The notes under the pieces are model-generated. The model saw only the letters and a list, made by a program, of their open reading frames with translations, made no database searches and was not told the origin of the DNA. This document shows, piece after piece, positions 8,693 through 16,621 of a stretch of 64,000 bases of DNA; position 1 is the stretch's first letter; every line of letters begins with the position of its first letter. Made by a program: the position numbers and the translations under genes. The DNA comes from Spirochaetales bacterium (GTDB lineage Bacteria > Spirochaetota > Spirochaetia > Treponematales > UBA12059): NCBI GenBank assembly GCA_016928955.1, contig JAFGJV010000029.1, positions 39,912 through 103,911 on the forward strand, written 5' to 3'.

Positions 8693-9861
8693 GGATTTTG
8701 CGCCTCAAGCAGGCCGGGAACATCTTCAAGCTTGCAGGGCGGCAGGATCTCCGGAGGCGAGTTTAATGCCGTGAACATGCGCCGGCCCTCATTCTCCACA
8801 ATAAGCATGGGCTGAATGATGAGGCAGGTGTTGGTAAAATCCGCTTCAGGGTCATAATACAGCGGATACGCTCTCTCCAGCGCCATAGCCCCAGTACTCA
8901 AGCCGCTTGGCGCGCAGTCGGCCATGCCGAGGGGCTTGAATTCCGGCGGCGGCATCGAGCCGACCCTGGGGGTATGCTGGTACTCCGGGAAGTGCCGGCC
9001 TTCGTCGGCGCGCAAAGCATTGACTTTTCCATAAAACAAGCTTAGGGGATCATCGTCGGCGGGGCCACGCTCTTTACGAAATTCCTCCAGCTCCGGACTC
9101 GTGAGTATCCTCCCGTCATTGAGAGAGATAGGCGACATCCAGTCCACGTATACGCCTGGTATCCCCATGTCCGCGTCCACGACTCGTTTCTCGGCGTCGG
9201 TCTCGGGGTCAAATGCTATACCGAACATGAAGCCATAGAGCAGACGGCCACCAGGATAGTCCCCCTGATGGAACCTACCCTCAGGCAAGACCAAGTCGCC
9301 CATAGCAGGATCTACGAATGTCTGTATGGTGTACATGTCAAGGTCGTTCCTAACATACCTGAACCGTATCGAACCAATGGGATAGTCTTCCGTAACTCCA
9401 TCTATAAAGCTTACCCTGATGCTGTCTGCCACCAAACCGTCATAAGTTGGATCCAGTTCAAAGCTATAGGTGAGAACCCTGTACACCAAACCGCTTGTAT
9501 CATTTGGGATCCAATTGGTCAGAGCGTTGGCGGCGATATCGTCAGCGTAATCTCCATCACGCTCAAATGCCGTGCGGGTCAGGGGAATGGTCCTTCTGCT
9601 TGACGATTCAACGAACTCGGCCGCGTTTATGTTCGAGTACTGGGAAAATTCTGTGATGCCGGGCGAGTCGAGCAGATAGAGAGAAATTTCTTCGTTTGAG
9701 GGAGTTGCCCCGGACCAATACGTGCCGACATGCCTGAAAAAAGCCTGCCTGGCGTGGCCCAGCTCGGTACGCGCGGCCTCCCCGCCACGGGAGGTGAAAA
9801 CCAGAATGATGGCTGCCACTAAAACGATCACAGCTAGCAAGGAAAGCGCTAAACGTTTCAT
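8689..9861 (-). CDS. membrane-anchored extracytoplasmic protein of unknown family
   Basis: A 390-residue protein with an N-terminal signal anchor (MKRLALSLLAVIVLVAAIILVF) and no lipobox. The rest (~30-390) is hydrophilic and should lie outside the membrane. The start is set by GGAGGG just upstream; a longer frame has no ribosome binding site. No family is recognised. Two cysteines near the C-terminus (NTCLI and PPCKL) and one in MADCAPSG are visible. It sits between the secreted-protein genes and the ATPase and overlaps the ATPase by four bases. That is the place occupied by the integral membrane partner in lactococcin-972-type bacteriocin loci, but sequence similarity to that family is not claimed. 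Confidence 0.7.
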   Translation of the reverse strand: MKRLALSLLAVIVLVAAIILVFTSRGGEAARTELGHARQAFFRHVGTYWSGATPSNEEISLYLLDSPGITEFSQYSNINAAEFVESSSRRTIPLTRTAFERDGDYADDIAANALTNWIPNDTSGLVYRVLTYSFELDPTYDGLVADSIRVSFIDGVTEDYPIGSIRFRYVRNDLDMYTIQTFVDPAMGDLVLPEGRFHQGDYPGGRLLYGFMFGIAFDPETDAEKRVVDADMGIPGVYVDWMSPISLNDGRILTSPELEEFRKERGPADDDPLSLFYGKVNALRADEGRHFPEYQHTPRVGSMPPPEFKPLGMADCAPSGLSTGAMALERAYPLYYDPEADFTNTCLIIQPMLIVENEGRRMFTALNSPPEILPPCKLEDVPGLLEAQNP

Positions 9862-10044
9862 ATCCCTCCAATCTAATGAATTGAGGTAGCTTGGGCGGCA
9901 TGCGCCGCGCAGGCTCTCCAAGTCGATGCCATTTCCTACGCTAATTAGATCAAACCATGGGAAGAGAAGATGCCAACAGAGGCAAACCGAAGGTGTAGGG
10001 CAGCTGCCTCTCCTAGCTCACGCTGGATTGCGAGAGGGCATACA

Positions 10045-10512
10045 TCAGCTTCTGGTTATCCTTACATATTTTCCCCGAGTTCCAGATGCCGAACCGTTCT
10101 CGGTTTTAATCACCTTGGAAGATCCATCAGGAAATCTCTTCCAGGTTATCTTTATCACAGATCCGCTCCTGGTAGTCGAGCCCCAACGGATATATCCACA
10201 TTTTCCATTGCTAAAGGTAGCACTGACCGTAAGAGACTTTGTCACACTGCCTTCGCTCCTTAATTCTAAGCCTATCTCTCCAGCAATAAAACTAGCGCTT
10301 ATGCTACCCGTCACGCTCAAAGTGGCCGTTCTTTCTTCTGTTTCCGAATATGTAACGCTCGTGCCGGGCAAAGTTTCAATATAGGCCTGACCGCATTGCA
10401 TGTTCGGACCATTACTATAGGATTTTGTTACCGCAGTGTCTGTCTCATATGCACCGGCCAGTCCTACAAAAAGCCCGACGATCAGCAGGGCCATTAAGCA
10501 CTTTTTCCGCAT
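10045..10512 (-). CDS. small secreted beta-rich protein B
   Basis: A 155-residue protein with a classic signal peptide (MRKKCLMALLIVGLFVGLAGA, cleavage about residue 22). The start is chosen because CCAGGAGG lies seven bases upstream; a start eight codons earlier lacks one. The mature part has two cysteines (MQCGQ, GKCGY) and a long stretch of alternating polar and hydrophobic residues (TATLSVTGSISASF...SLTVSATF), the pattern of amphipathic beta strands. Its C-terminal ITWKRFPDGS resembles VQWKRYPNGS in the upstream gene product. Base composition is clearly AT-richer than in the flanking genes. Possible roles are a toxin or bacteriocin, or a surface protein; neither can be shown from the sequence. 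Confidence 0.72.
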   Translation of the reverse strand: MRKKCLMALLIVGLFVGLAGAYETDTAVTKSYSNGPNMQCGQAYIETLPGTSVTYSETEERTATLSVTGSISASFIAGEIGLELRSEGSVTKSLTVSATFSNGKCGYIRWGSTTRSGSVIKITWKRFPDGSSKVIKTENGSASGTRGKYVRITRS

Positions 10513-10532
10513 ACTAAACCTCCTGGTTTGTT

Positions 10533-11003
10533 TCATTCAGTTTCTATAAAGACACCTTCGGTAGCCTCTATATCGCTCTGGGAAATGACTGTATGTCTAA
10601 CTGATCCATTTGGGTATCGTTTCCATTGTACATGCGTTACGACCAGTTGCACCACGCGGACGCCAGCCGTGACCCTTGCGGTTATGATGTTGGGATCATC
10701 AAAACTCAAGCGGATGGCGGATGAATACTCGCTCACTGTATTCACGGTAGTCTCCGGGGCTATGAGCTCATTCAGGAAAAACGGGACGGGGCCTCGCACT
10801 CTAAAATAAGCCGTTCTTTTGAAGGGGATAAGCACGGGTATCGGCGTCTGCTGATCCTTGTTTATGGTTTTGCTGATAAGAACCTGCCGATACCGCTCGA
10901 TCGAGTAGTCGTAGCCCTCATCGACTTCCAGCGACACGGCCTTGGGGAGGGCAAGGAACATGAACGCGCAGCACAGCGTATACATAAATCGTTTTTCTTT
11001 CAT
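10533..11003 (-). CDS. small secreted protein A
   Basis: A 156-residue protein with a signal peptide (MKEKRFMYTLCCAFMFLALPKAVS). It is the first gene of the operon, 20 bases before protein B, with AGGACGAG as ribosome binding site. The mature part is predicted soluble and beta-rich, with no cysteines and no recognised domain. The VQWKRYPNGS segment near the C-terminus matches ITWKRFPDGS of protein B, so the two probably share a C-terminal module. AT-rich codon use suggests recent acquisition of this end of the operon. Function unknown. Confidence 0.7.
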   Translation of the reverse strand: MKEKRFMYTLCCAFMFLALPKAVSLEVDEGYDYSIERYRQVLISKTINKDQQTPIPVLIPFKRTAYFRVRGPVPFFLNELIAPETTVNTVSEYSSAIRLSFDDPNIITARVTAGVRVVQLVVTHVQWKRYPNGSVRHTVISQSDIEATEGVFIETE

Positions 11004-11172
11004 TATGCTCGTCCTGTATCAAACTTTTATCTTTCTATACCACCTGTAGCTCCTGATGTCAAGTTAGCTTTTTTTCGCGCCCTTGAACTCCCGCCTTATC
11101 ACTCCTACCTTTTTGCCCGATTCCGTGCTATCGTGTTGGCTCACGCATTCTGGACAATCGGGAGGTGGCGTT

Positions 11173-12483
11173 ATGAGCGACGCGAAAGGCAGCTTCAAGC
11201 CATACCTTGGCTTGACCTTCCTCATCGGCTTTGGGTTCTTCACCATGGGCCTCATGGACATACTGTACGACAGCTATGTGCCCATCTTCCTGGGCTCGTA
11301 CATCAAGGCCAACTGGCTGATCGGGGCCATCATGACCCTGGACAACGTGCTGGCCGTGTTCCTGATACCTTTCGTGTCGCTGTGGTCGGACAACGCGCGG
11401 ACCAAAATAGGCAGGCGCATGCCCTTCATCATCGTGCTCCTGCCGCTGTCGGCGGTGACCTTCTCCCTGATACCCTACGCGGCGCGCGAGTCGCTGGTGT
11501 CGCTCATACTGCTGGTGGGCGGGCTCAACCTGTTCAAGCAGTCGGTGCGCGGCCCCGTGGTCGCCCTGATGCCGGACACCATACCGGGCGAATTCCGCTC
11601 GGAGGCCAACGGCGTGATCAATACCATGGGCGCGCTCGGCGCTATCATCAGCACGGTGGGCTTGGCCAGGCTCATGGGCGTGGATGTGGTCCTGCCCTTC
11701 CTGGGGCGCACCAAGGACGCCCTGCCCTTCCCCATAGCCGGCCTGTGCGTGGTCCTGGCCACGCTCCTGGTATTCTTCTTCGTGCGCGAGCGCAACCGCG
11801 ACGCGGCGGCCAAGGAGGAGCGCGTGCCCCTGGTGGCGTCGCTCAAGGCCATAGCGGGCGAGAAGGACAAGAGTGCGCTGTGGATACTCATAGCCCTGTT
11901 CTTCTGGTTCTGGGGCTACCAGGGCATCCTGCCCTTCATAGCCAAGTTCAGCGTGGAGGTGCTGGGTACGAGCAACGCCAACGCCACCCTGCCCGCCTCG
12001 GCGGTGGCCATAGCCCAGCTGCTCTTTGCCATTCCGTCCGGCTACGTTGCGCACCGCATAGGCCGCAAGCGCGCGCTCCGGATATCGCTTCTGGCGCTGG
12101 TGGTCATCCTGCTGGTGGGCGGGTACCTGGCCAGCCCCCTGGCCGAGGCGCTGGGCTCGGGCGCCCGCTTCTACGCGCTCATGGGCATCATGTTCCTGTA
12201 CGGCATCTTCTGGATCACCATCATTACCAACTCGTTCCCCATGCTGTGGCAGATGGCGTCCTTCGGTACCATAGGCGTGTACACGGGCCTCTATTACACC
12301 TTCAGCCAGGCCGCGGCCATTACCGCGCCGTGGCTGACCGGCGCGCTGATAGATATCGTGGGCTACCCGGGCATCTTCGTGTTTGCCGCCCTGTGCATGG
12401 GCGTGGCCATGGCCGTGATGTCCCTGGTGCGCAAGGGCGAGCCGCACGACGATCCCAAGGGGCTGGAGGCGAGCGTCGCATGA
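11173..12483 (+). CDS. MFS transporter
   Basis: A 436-residue protein with about 12 membrane segments and major-facilitator features: a D-x-x-R-T-K-I-G-R-R-M-P loop between segments 2 and 3 (DNARTKIGRRMP) and a second-half loop GYVAHRIGRKRALR. This pattern is typical of the sugar-type SLC45/glycoside-cation-like transporters. GGAGG precedes ATG 11173; the longer upstream frame lacks a ribosome binding site. The stop overlaps the next start (ATGA), placing it first in an operon with a patatin-like lipase and serine acetyltransferase. Substrate unknown. Confidence 0.88.
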   Translation: MSDAKGSFKPYLGLTFLIGFGFFTMGLMDILYDSYVPIFLGSYIKANWLIGAIMTLDNVLAVFLIPFVSLWSDNARTKIGRRMPFIIVLLPLSAVTFSLIPYAARESLVSLILLVGGLNLFKQSVRGPVVALMPDTIPGEFRSEANGVINTMGALGAIISTVGLARLMGVDVVLPFLGRTKDALPFPIAGLCVVLATLLVFFFVRERNRDAAAKEERVPLVASLKAIAGEKDKSALWILIALFFWFWGYQGILPFIAKFSVEVLGTSNANATLPASAVAIAQLLFAIPSGYVAHRIGRKRALRISLLALVVILLVGGYLASPLAEALGSGARFYALMGIMFLYGIFWITIITNSFPMLWQMASFGTIGVYTGLYYTFSQAAAITAPWLTGALIDIVGYPGIFVFAALCMGVAMAVMSLVRKGEPHDDPKGLEASVA

Positions 12484-13355
12484 AATGGGCCCTGGTCCTG
12501 TCAGGCGGCGGGGCCCGGGGCCTTGCCCACATAGGGCTCCTTTCCGAGCTCGAGCGCAGGGGCGCGCCGAGGCCCGGCCTGGTGGCGGGCACGTCCATGG
12601 GCGCCATAGTCGGCGCCCTGTATGCCTGCGGCTGGGACGGCGAGCGCATGGAGCGCTACGCGCTCGGCTTTGACATAAAGCGCTACATGGAGAATCCTGC
12701 GTTCCGCCTGCCGGACTTTGCCCTGTCCAGGGTCCTGCAGGCCGGCACGGCCCTGGGCGTGCTGGCCATGAAGCGCGGCCTGGATTCGGGCGAGCGGGTC
12801 CTGGCCGAGCTTGAGCGCCTGTTCGAGGGGCGACGCTTTGAGGACCTGGACACGCCCTTTGCCTGCGTGGCCGTGGACCTGGTCAGCGGGCGGGAGCGCG
12901 TGTTCGACTCGGGGCCGCTGGCCCTGGCCGTGCGCGCCAGCATGTCCTTTCCCGGCGTGTTCGCCCCCGTTGCCATCGACGGCGGCCTCTACGCCGACGG
13001 AGGCATTGTTGACAATCTGCCCGTCCGCGCCGCCCTGGCCCGCGGGTACAAAAGGGTCCTGGCCTCCGACGTGTCGACCTTCCCGCCCCTGGAGCCCGAG
13101 CGCATGAAGAACGGCCTGTCCGTGCTCCTCCGTTGCTACGACGTGGCCTCCGAGAAGGCCCAGGGCAGGCCCCAGGACCAGGCCAGCCTCTACCTGCCCA
13201 TCGAGGGGCCGGTGCCGATATTCGGTTTTGACCAGGCCGCCGACGCCCTGGCCATGGGCAGAAAGGCCGTGTCGGACGCAGCGCCGCGCCTGGACAGATT
13301 CTTCCGGCCGGGGCCTTTCCGTGGGCACCCCTTCCTGCGTACCTTGTTCCGATGA
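12480..13355 (+). CDS. patatin-like phospholipase (RssA-type)
   Basis: A 291-residue cytoplasmic hydrolase of the bacterial patatin family. The oxyanion loop SGGGARG lies at the N-terminus, the nucleophile serine is in GTSMG (~residue 40), and the catalytic aspartate is in AIDGGLYADGG, giving the Ser-Asp dyad. It is likely to act on membrane lipids or acyl esters. The start at MKWALVLSGG is fixed by the family N-terminus and by the ATGA overlap with the transporter gene. A longer open frame upstream in the same phase is only the shadow of the MFS gene. The stop overlaps the cysE start by another ATGA. Confidence 0.92.
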   Translation: MKWALVLSGGGARGLAHIGLLSELERRGAPRPGLVAGTSMGAIVGALYACGWDGERMERYALGFDIKRYMENPAFRLPDFALSRVLQAGTALGVLAMKRGLDSGERVLAELERLFEGRRFEDLDTPFACVAVDLVSGRERVFDSGPLALAVRASMSFPGVFAPVAIDGGLYADGGIVDNLPVRAALARGYKRVLASDVSTFPPLEPERMKNGLSVLLRCYDVASEKAQGRPQDQASLYLPIEGPVPIFGFDQAADALAMGRKAVSDAAPRLDRFFRPGPFRGHPFLRTLFR

Positions 13356-14224
13356 AACGATTCACGGACGCCCTGGACACCCTGATTCGCTCGTACGAAG
13401 CGTCGGGTGGCGTCAACCACCGGGGCGGCAGCAACCTGCCGTCCAAGGAAGCCGTGCACTCCATCGTCGCCGGCCTGGAAACCCTGGCCTTTCCCGGTTA
13501 CCGGCGCGAGGACCAGATAGACGACGCGAGCCTGCCCCACGTGATAGGCCAGCTGGCCCACCGGTTGGCCGGGGAGCTCATTCGGGAAACGGCCCGGAGC
13601 CTTGAGTACGCGTACCGCCACGCCGGGCGCTCAGGCTGCCCGGCCGCCTGCCTGATGGAAGCCAAGGACATAGTGGACAGCCTGTTCGAGTCCCTGCCGG
13701 CCATACGCGCCACGCTGATGACCGACGTGCAGGCCTGCTTTGACGGTGACCCCGCGGCCAAGTCCGTGGAAGAGGTGATCCTGTCCTACCCGGGCCTTGA
13801 GGCGGTGGCTGTGCACCGTTTTGCCAATTTCCTGTGGAAGCGCTCCGTGCCCCTGATCCCGCGCATGATGAGCGAATACGTGCACTCGCGCACCGGCATA
13901 GACATCCACCCGGGCGCTGCCATAGGCGAGCGTTTCTTCATAGACCACGGCACCGGGGTGGTCATAGGCGAGACCACGGTGATAGGCCGCAACGTCAAGG
14001 TGTACCAGGGCGTTACCCTGGGCGCCCTGAGCGTGCGCAAGGCGTCGGCGGATGTGAAGCGCCACCCGACCATAGGCGACGACGTGACCATCTACTCCGG
14101 GGCCACCATCCTTGGCGGCGACACGGTCATAGGCTCGGGCAGCGTGATTGGCGGCAACGTGTGGCTGACGGAATCGGTGCCCGAGGGCTCCAGGGTGTAC
14201 CTGCCCCAGGCATCAGGCGCCTGA
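13352..14224 (+). CDS. cysE: serine O-acetyltransferase
   Basis: A 290-residue enzyme that transfers acetyl from acetyl-CoA to L-serine, the first step of cysteine synthesis. The N-terminal helical domain (~1-150) is of the long EpsC/plant-like type. The C-terminal left-handed beta-helix starts around 180 with hexapeptide repeats (IDIHPGAAIGERF, VVIGETTVIGRNV). The catalytic histidine is in FFIDHGTGVVIGE and a second conserved histidine is in VKRHPTIGDDV. The gene is coupled to the lipase by a 4-base overlap. No CysK gene is in the window. Confidence 0.94.
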   Translation: MKRFTDALDTLIRSYEASGGVNHRGGSNLPSKEAVHSIVAGLETLAFPGYRREDQIDDASLPHVIGQLAHRLAGELIRETARSLEYAYRHAGRSGCPAACLMEAKDIVDSLFESLPAIRATLMTDVQACFDGDPAAKSVEEVILSYPGLEAVAVHRFANFLWKRSVPLIPRMMSEYVHSRTGIDIHPGAAIGERFFIDHGTGVVIGETTVIGRNVKVYQGVTLGALSVRKASADVKRHPTIGDDVTIYSGATILGGDTVIGSGSVIGGNVWLTESVPEGSRVYLPQASGA

Positions 14225-14227
14225 GGG

Positions 14228-14833
14228 TCAGGCGTCGGGCGGCGGGGACCGGTCGCGGAAAATGCTCACCGGCGGCTCGTCCATGGACCTGAGGGCGGCA
14301 AGGTAGTCGTCCTCTTTCCGTGAGAGGGTCAGGGCAGACACGCCGCCCAGGAATTTCCTGAGCACCCTGCCTGTACGCACCTCAAGGAAAATTTTCCGCG
14401 GCCGGGAGCCGCCCGTGTCCGAAGCGGCCACGCGTATGCCCTCGCGCTCCAGGTAGTCCAGGGCAAAGTCCACGTTGGCCGCGGCTATTTTTTTTGGTCC
14501 CGAGGACAGGCCCAGTATCGACGCGCCCCCGAACACCTTGGCTTCCAGGTCCGCCTTGCGCGAGCCGCCCTTGAGGAAATCGTTGTACAGAAGCTCGATG
14601 GCGTACATCCCGTATTTGGCTGGCTCCGAGTGGGCCAGGTCCTTGCCGTTCAGGGATTCCGGCAGCATGAAATGGTTGAGCCCGCCCACGGAGCGCCTCG
14701 GGTCGTACAGGGAAACGGACACGCAGGAACCCAGCACGGTGGCTATGAGCACGTCGTCGCCCGAGACCAGGTATTCGCCGGGGTGTATGGTCAGCACGGC
14801 CCGCCGGGAGCCGGGGTACGACAGGGTGAACAT
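14228..14833 (-). CDS. cheD: chemoreceptor glutamine deamidase CheD
   Basis: A 201-residue CheD that deamidates glutamines in chemoreceptors and often binds CheC. The catalytic cysteine is C37 in GSCVSV and the histidine is H54 in GGLNHFMLP. Their 17-residue spacing equals that in Thermotoga CheD. A conserved GGAS lies further on (FGGASIL). The protein is longer than usual because of a C-terminal extension after ~160 (SALTLSRKEDDY...), of unknown role. It starts 12 bases after the stop of the receptor-like gene, suggesting a dedicated modifier-target pair. Confidence 0.95.
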   Translation of the reverse strand: MFTLSYPGSRRAVLTIHPGEYLVSGDDVLIATVLGSCVSVSLYDPRRSVGGLNHFMLPESLNGKDLAHSEPAKYGMYAIELLYNDFLKGGSRKADLEAKVFGGASILGLSSGPKKIAAANVDFALDYLEREGIRVAASDTGGSRPRKIFLEVRTGRVLRKFLGGVSALTLSRKEDDYLAALRSMDEPPVSIFRDRSPPPDA

Positions 14834-14845
14834 GGCGGCCGCACG

Positions 14846-16555
14846 CTAGAACAGCGTGACATCACCGCTTTCCGCAGCCTGGGCGTCCAGGTCCGACTCC
14901 ATGCCGGCCAGCCGGGACGCCGTCTCCTTGTGCGTGAATATGGTAAAGCGGTCGATGATGTCCTTCAGGCGCTGGTCGCGGATGGATCCCGTGGACTGGT
15001 CCTCGTCCGACAGCGACGCCGACCGATCCGCCAGCTCGCCCTTCATGGCTGACAGGTCCTCTATCAGTTCGTTGATGCGGCCGGCCGTCTCGGACGCCGT
15101 GGTGACCGCCGTCACAAAGTCGTCGGTAAAGGGCCGGAACGACGACTCCGCGTCCCGTAGCTGGCGCTTTGACTCGCCCAGGCGGGTAAACTCCTGGCGC
15201 AATCGCTCGATGCCGTCCTTCATCATGGCCTTGCCCGCGTCGCTGGTGCTCAGGTACTCGGCCACGCCGTGAGCCAGGCCCTTGGAGAAGCCCCGCGTGA
15301 TGCCGCCTGCGGCGGCTATGTCCTGGGCCAGGCGCTCGGTCAGCTCCATCATGCCCAGCACGGTGTTGGACACGATGGCCAGGGCCTTGTTCCGCGCTGT
15401 TTCTATGCGCGACGCCGTGACGATGTTGCGGAAGCGCGACAGGATGGCGTCCACGGCCTTGAAGCGCTCGCCCAGCTTGTTGACCCCTGCCACAACGGAG
15501 CCGGCGTAATTTGACGCGCTGGCCTTGGCGTCCAGGTATGCCGCGGCAAGGGCGTCGAAATCCATGCCGGACCCGTCGTCCTCCGCGCCGGACGGCGGTT
15601 GGGCGCGCTTGTCCTCAACCCGCTCCATGATGCCGAGTATGGACGCCAGCTCGTCCTGGAGCTTGTCGTAGCTGGCCGCAGCCTTGGCCTGGATATCGCC
15701 CACCAGTTCCGACGACAGCCTGGTGATCTCCGCCAAGAACATGCGTTCCTCGGCGGCGTCGTATTTGTCCTCAGAACCGGCCACGGCGTCCAGGGCCAGG
15801 CGCACGTGGTCCAGGGACTGGCGGATGATGTCCTGCACCTGGACGCCCTGCATGACGCCAGCCACGGGCTCGCGCACGGTCTGCGCGTCCCGCGCAAGCG
15901 AGCGGAGCCAACCGGCAACTTCCAGCACGTCCTGGTCCAAAGACTCAAAGCCCGATTCCAGGGCATCGCGCACAGCCGCAAAGAAGGCTTCCTGCTTCTG
16001 CGCTAGCTCGCCCAGCGTAACCCTGAGCGTGGCCAGCTCCGTCATGAGCATGGCCCCGGCGCGGGACAAGTCGTCCGCGTGCTGTATGGTGCGCCCAGCC
16101 AGCTTTTTGAGCTCGTCGGTGATCACGGAGAAGGCCCGGCCGGCGGCGCCCGACTTGAACGCCACGGTCATGGCGTTCAGGGACACGATTTCCATCTCCT
16201 CGGAGTCGGCGCGTATGCGGTCTATGATGTCGTCCAGGCGCCCGAGGCTCTCGATGTTGGTTTCTATGCCGGACAGAAATGCCGTCTCGACTTTTGACGC
16301 GGACTCGAAAAAGCGGAGGGCGTCCTCTAGGAACTCGGCCTTGCGGCGCTTGGCCGCCTCCGCGCTGGCCCCCGAACGGTAGCCGGTCATGATGGACTTG
16401 ATGGCCGTCTCCGCGTTTCGGGCGCTCTCGTCAACGCCCTGTTTGATGGCGGGAAAGAGGGCCGCAAGCTCGAGGTACATGGCCTCGGTCTCGCGTTCGA
16501 TTGCGTCTATGCGCTGGATCAGTTGGGATGCGGAAGCGTTCGCGTAAGCGCCCAT
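14846..16555 (-). CDS. soluble methyl-accepting chemotaxis-like signalling protein
   Basis: A 569-residue protein with no membrane segment. Residues ~115-160 carry a receptor hairpin-tip-like motif (EEMEIVSLNAMTVAFKSG followed by AGRAFSVITDELKKLAG), matching the CheA/CheW contact region of MCPs. A second segment, VQVQDIIRQSLDHVRLAL, resembles the QxQDxxRQ helix seen in some MCPs and in CheZ. Most of the rest is alpha-helical and probably coiled coil. It is therefore a cytoplasmic receptor or adaptor and is paired with CheD. The start at ATG 16555 is supported by a -10 element ending six bases upstream, a leaderless arrangement. No sensory domain is obvious. Confidence 0.78.
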   Translation of the reverse strand: MGAYANASASQLIQRIDAIERETEAMYLELAALFPAIKQGVDESARNAETAIKSIMTGYRSGASAEAAKRRKAEFLEDALRFFESASKVETAFLSGIETNIESLGRLDDIIDRIRADSEEMEIVSLNAMTVAFKSGAAGRAFSVITDELKKLAGRTIQHADDLSRAGAMLMTELATLRVTLGELAQKQEAFFAAVRDALESGFESLDQDVLEVAGWLRSLARDAQTVREPVAGVMQGVQVQDIIRQSLDHVRLALDAVAGSEDKYDAAEERMFLAEITRLSSELVGDIQAKAAASYDKLQDELASILGIMERVEDKRAQPPSGAEDDGSGMDFDALAAAYLDAKASASNYAGSVVAGVNKLGERFKAVDAILSRFRNIVTASRIETARNKALAIVSNTVLGMMELTERLAQDIAAAGGITRGFSKGLAHGVAEYLSTSDAGKAMMKDGIERLRQEFTRLGESKRQLRDAESSFRPFTDDFVTAVTTASETAGRINELIEDLSAMKGELADRSASLSDEDQSTGSIRDQRLKDIIDRFTIFTHKETASRLAGMESDLDAQAAESGDVTLF

Positions 16556-16561
16556 ATGCCT

Positions 16562-16590
16562 ACTATACAGGAAGGGCTCCGCCCCCGCAA
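16562..16590 (-). promoter_or_regulatory. leaderless promoter of the receptor-like gene
   Basis: On the minus strand TTGCGG (16585-16590), a 17-bp spacer and TATAGT (16562-16567) are followed by exactly six bases and ATG. There is no Shine-Dalgarno, so transcription should start at or next to the start codon. Confidence 0.6.
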
Positions 16591-16602
16591 GGACGGAGCC
16601 CC
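16573..16602 (-). terminator. stem-loop after the UgpC-type ATPase gene
   Basis: GGGCTCCG/CGGAGCCC form an 8-bp stem about 20 bases past the ugpC stop. The T tract is poor (TTCCT), so termination is uncertain. The hairpin contains the -35 box of the following gene. Confidence 0.4.
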
Positions 16603-16621
16603 TGGTCCCGGCAACCCGGGC

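Noticed and set aside
11128..12447. Long minus-strand frame opposite the MFS gene
   Set aside because: His/Gln/Arg-rich antisense shadow caused by GC-biased third positions; no start signals or domains.
11133..12479. Forward frame running through the MFS gene and into the patatin gene as one 740-residue protein
   Set aside because: The first ~450 codons are an out-of-frame reading of the transporter (Arg/Pro/His-rich). The patatin protein begins at 12480 by its family N-terminus and the ATGA junction.
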